Shown here one piece after another: positions 60,881 to 64,000 of a stretch of DNA of 64,000 nucleotides (its first letter is position 1; every line of letters starts with the position of its first letter). Source of the DNA: Ceratodon purpureus (taxonomy: Eukaryota > Streptophyta > Bryopsida > Pseudoditrichales > Ditrichaceae); assembly GCA_014871385.1 (NCBI GenBank), contig CM026421.1, positions 13,383,117-13,447,116 of the forward strand, read 5' to 3'. The notes below the pieces were generated by a model. That model was not told the origin of the DNA. It did no database searches and saw only the letters and a list, made by a program, of their open reading frames with translations. The position numbers and the translations under genes are program-made.

Positions 60881-62466
60881 AATCAACTTTAAACTCTGAA
60901 AATTGATCCAAGTGTACCATATCTGTACATTATCCGCCTAATATCTATGACAGACATAGATAAGTTGCTTTGTGGGAGAACCTCGAGACTGTGTTCATCG
61001 AGGGTTTTCTTGCGTAATTTTCTCTCTCCTCCGCCATCGCCAGAGCTCGCGGATGTGCGTCACTGCGTGTGAGAGCATTGGTGTGTGATTACGTAGTTGC
61101 GGTACAGTCTTTGCAATGATGGAGTTTAGCTGAGTTTGAGTTAGAGCAGTTGAGGGCTGAGCAGAGGGCGCTAATTTACGGCGTCGAATTTCGTTCAGAG
61201 CTGCAGTTTCCGGATCGATTTGTTGCATGGATCAGGGTTTTGTGATTGTGCGATTCTTTTGTTGAACGGTCATTTGATTGGAGACTGCGCTTGCGGTTTT
61301 TTCAACGTGGAGAGCTTCAAAGTGAAGTATTTGAGAGCAATCCGGTTGAAGCTGATCGTGATCTTTGTTATTTTGGAAATTGGGGAGGTTTGGGCTGATG
61401 TTAATTATGAGAGGGAGTTTCGTTGAACTGAGGAGAATTCTTTAGCGCGCAGGAGTTTCTCCACGCCCTTGCACCGGCCATGGCCCATGGCAGCACGCGT
61501 CTTCCACCTTGCGTGCTCGATTCCAGGTTCTGGAGTCTAATTTCCGCTTTCTTGTTTTAGTTTCGGCTTTTAGTGTGAGGGCGAGGAGTGGAGCTCAAGC
61601 ACCGGCCATTTGTTGCATAAGTTCTGTGGAGCCTTGATGCGAATTCTGCATGTTTTCAGGTACGATGCGGTTCCTGACTTGGCCTTGGTGAAGTGGCGTG
61701 GTTAGATTTCATTTCCTATCGACCTCACAGCCGTAGAATTTATTTTTATGTTCCATTTGCAATTCTGTGCTGTCATTTTAATACTCTTGTTCTTACTGTT
61801 GAATTCTTCCTGGTGAAATGCATCAGATTTGAGAGAAAAACTCCCCAAAATAGGGTGGCTTGCGCATGCTGGATGTATTGTTTCATGTATTCGATTTGGC
61901 CATGATCAGAACAGCGTTTTCAGCTTAGGCGCAGACGGCAAGGTAAGGGCATATTGGAGATCTCAAACATACAAAATTCAATTCTAGTGTTGTGTCCAAG
62001 TTTTTAGGATGAGTCGCTTTGGCAGTCAAATAAATAAATTATACTTGTCCACTTGCAATATTCCTGCGTTTCAAGTCCAAGGAAAGTATACTTTAGAGAT
62101 ATCCTAATCGATGAAGGTTTAATGCAGATCTTTGAATGGAGTTTGCATAACCAGGGGCAAGTCCTGCATAAAGCGAACGCAAGTTTGTAAGTGTTCTTGT
62201 TCATTAATCCCTCATATTTCAGCATCCCATGGACCTTGGTTTTGAACAGTGGAGTGGTTCAGTTTCTGCATTTTAAGATCGTTGTCTACACATTGCGTTG
62301 TGTGATTGCGTGCTGTATGTTGTATTTTTTTTTCACTGCAGAGGCTGATTGGAATCAGCAGCGAGTCACTCATTTATTTGTGGATTGAGCAGGGCAGGAG
62401 ATGGAAAAGGATGCGGAGGAATTGTCACACGAAGAGTTGCGGTACTACCAAGGGACAGGTTAAATC
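60881..62466 (+). other. Leader region upstream of the transposase gene
   Basis: Moderate GC with C/T-rich tracts (61020-61045) and several splice-like sites, so a spliced 5' leader is possible. A 20-codon frame (62401-62463) stops at TAA 62461, directly ahead of and in frame with the transposase ATG. A 77-codon minus-strand frame (ATG 61228 to stop 60995) starting MQQIDPETAALNEIRRRKLA looks protein-like but is unrecognised. Confidence 0.35.
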
Positions 62467-63885
62467 ATGAGGGAGCCACATATAGTTGCGGCACTTCCAA
62501 AATGGGGTGTAACACGTCGACGTAACACTGAACCAATTGTTGTAAAAGAAAAACCAAGCCATGGAAAGCCAACAAGGAGAAAATGGACAGTGGAGGCTAT
62601 GCAATCGGCATTGGATGATATTTCAGTGGGGAGAAGGAAGTTGCGAGAGGCTTCCCGATACTACTGCATTCCAGAATCATCTATTAGAGCATGGAAGAGT
62701 GGGAAGGTCTCTTCCAAAAAAAGTGGTCCACCCACTGTACTTACAGTAGAGGAGGAAAGTGCTATCGTTGAGTGGTGTGAAGAAAGACAAAGAGTAGCTC
62801 ATTGTGTTTCGTTAACTTTACTAAGGTGTAAAGTGCAGCAGATTTGTGATGGTACGCAAACACCATTCACAAATGGCATCCCAGGAAAACATTGGTGGAA
62901 GTATTTTTGCAAAAGGCACCCCAAACTTGTACTAAGGAGGCCTGAGAATCTGGATGTTCAAAGGGCCAGGAGCCTCTCAAAGGAGGCATGCGATCGTTTT
63001 TACAAGTTTTTAGAAGAGACTTACCTCAGTGGAGGTTACACACCATCCCGCATATGGAATGCAGATGAGACAGGGTTGTCTGCTTCTCAAAAAAATGGCA
63101 GCGTTAAAGTGAAGGGTTCCAGAAACGTGATGAGCACTACATCTGGGAACAGAAAATGGATGACAGTTATGGTTTGCTCAAATGCATTGGGCTATTCCAT
63201 ACCTAGTCTTTATATTTTCACAGGAGTTAGAGTGCGAGAAAACTATGTAGCTGACTGTGAACTTGGAGCTAAGATGGCCATGCAAGAAAATGGATGGATC
63301 ACTGAAGAAATCTTCTTGGAATGGTTGGACCATTTTGCAGAATCAGTCCCTGCAGGAGTCTCACAAGACTGCAAGCACTTGCTTCTAGTAGATGGACACA
63401 AGAGTCATATGACCCTGGCTGTTGTTACAAAAGCTGCCAATTTGGGAGTTGACATTGCTGTCTTACCTCCTCATACTACTCATAGACTACAGCCATTGGA
63501 TGTATCTGTGTTCAAGTCTTTCAAGACAAATTTTTCAATTGTTAGAGATAGGTTTACAGCCATAAATCCATCATGGACTAATGGTGATTTCAGCAAAAAG
63601 TCTTTAACAATGTTGGCTTCTCAAGCACTACAACAGGCTCCCACTGTTAGCAATATACAATCTTGTTTTCAAAAATCAGGAATCTATCCATTGAATCCTA
63701 AAGCCATGGATTTGGAGTGTTTTCCAAGCACTTTATTTGAAGAATTTGAAGATGATCTTGAGGAGAGTGATCATGGAAATGATACTACCACAAATTTGAT
63801 TAAAGTTGATTCATTGCCTACAGATGCTGAATCATTGCTTACATCATCAGGTTTGACTGCTTCAATTGTGTATCCATCAAGGTAA
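62467..63885 (+). CDS. pogo/Tigger-like DDE transposase
   Basis: An intact 472-residue frame starts at ATG 62467, preceded in frame by a stop at 62461. Residues 38-85 are a psq/CENP-B-type helix-turn-helix (RRKWTVEAMQSALDDI, IPESSIRAWK). Residues about 90-165 form the second DNA-binding helix-turn-helix (VLTVEEESAIVEWCEE to WWKYFCKRHP). The DDE catalytic domain has WNADETGL (Asp200), LLLVDGHKSHM (Asp309) and THRLQPLDVSVFKSFK (Asp345), so all three acidic residues are present. It ends with an acidic tail (EEFEDDLEES). No stop or frameshift breaks it, so it may be active or a recently silenced or domesticated copy. The element's right end lies outside the window. Confidence 0.9.
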   Translation: MREPHIVAALPKWGVTRRRNTEPIVVKEKPSHGKPTRRKWTVEAMQSALDDISVGRRKLREASRYYCIPESSIRAWKSGKVSSKKSGPPTVLTVEEESAIVEWCEERQRVAHCVSLTLLRCKVQQICDGTQTPFTNGIPGKHWWKYFCKRHPKLVLRRPENLDVQRARSLSKEACDRFYKFLEETYLSGGYTPSRIWNADETGLSASQKNGSVKVKGSRNVMSTTSGNRKWMTVMVCSNALGYSIPSLYIFTGVRVRENYVADCELGAKMAMQENGWITEEIFLEWLDHFAESVPAGVSQDCKHLLLVDGHKSHMTLAVVTKAANLGVDIAVLPPHTTHRLQPLDVSVFKSFKTNFSIVRDRFTAINPSWTNGDFSKKSLTMLASQALQQAPTVSNIQSCFQKSGIYPLNPKAMDLECFPSTLFEEFEDDLEESDHGNDTTTNLIKVDSLPTDAESLLTSSGLTASIVYPSR

Positions 63886-64000
63886 TAGATTACTTGACCT
63901 GCTTTAATGTAGTTTATCATCTCAGTGGTTTTGTTTGTTTTTTATTTTTTTATTGGTTGTTTTTTCAAATTATTTTCAATGATTTGAGAGATGAAAATAT
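63886..64000. other. Start of the transposase 3' flank
   Basis: T-rich sequence after the stop codon. No inverted-repeat end is visible before the window stops. Confidence 0.5.

Overview
The window looks like nuclear DNA of a land plant, most likely a bryophyte or another early-diverging lineage. All four well-supported host genes are plant-type: a chloroplast ERA-like GTPase, a plant OST3/OST6 subunit without CXXC, an SnRK1-gamma-like four-CBS protein, and a plant-specific USP-like domain protein. Three of them have short introns with consensus GT/AG borders, and the tRNA genes are of plant type, including a tRNA-Tyr with an intron. The species cannot be fixed from sequence alone. Everything here was read by eye; similarities are to families known from general knowledge, not to search results.

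Layout. 1-17,989: no convincing gene; a GC-rich island with a TATA box (1.8-2.7 kb), small tandem repeats, a degraded coding remnant (12.8-13.3 kb) and two TTAA-flanked non-autonomous transposons, one carrying a nested insertion. 17,990-20,469 (minus): five-exon gene for a USP-like protein without a kinase domain. 20.5-41.1 kb: a transposon-rich gene desert with TTAA-flanked elements at 25.6, 27.6, 29.7, 32.4, 33.3 and 37 kb, CACTA-like foldback elements at 22.3, 35.5, 36.4 and 36.6 kb, a TA-flanked MITE at 31.9 kb and two 5'-truncated LINE insertions. 41,111-44,797 (minus): nine-exon ERA-like GTPase gene. 47.4-49.0 kb: tRNA-Leu and tRNA-Tyr close together, a decayed tRNA-Arg, and a 59-bp minisatellite of 11 exact-period copies. 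52.3-53.2 kb: second copy of the TA-flanked MITE and a tRNA-Ala. 53,585-56,317 (minus): seven-exon four-CBS gene. 57,871-58,905 (minus): intronless OST3/OST6 gene. 59.9-64.0 kb: a decayed pogo/Tigger-like element, a 15-bp tandem array matching its terminal repeat, and an intact pogo-like transposase gene whose element runs off the right edge.

The host genes are unrelated housekeeping or regulatory genes (ribosome assembly in plastids, N-glycosylation in the ER, energy signalling, a possible nucleotide-binding signalling module) and do not form a pathway. The main biological interest is the transposon record: several families with TTAA borders and CCCC-starting inverted repeats (piggyBac-like), a mosaic pair of copies suggesting gene conversion, and a satellite apparently amplified from a pogo-type terminal repeat.
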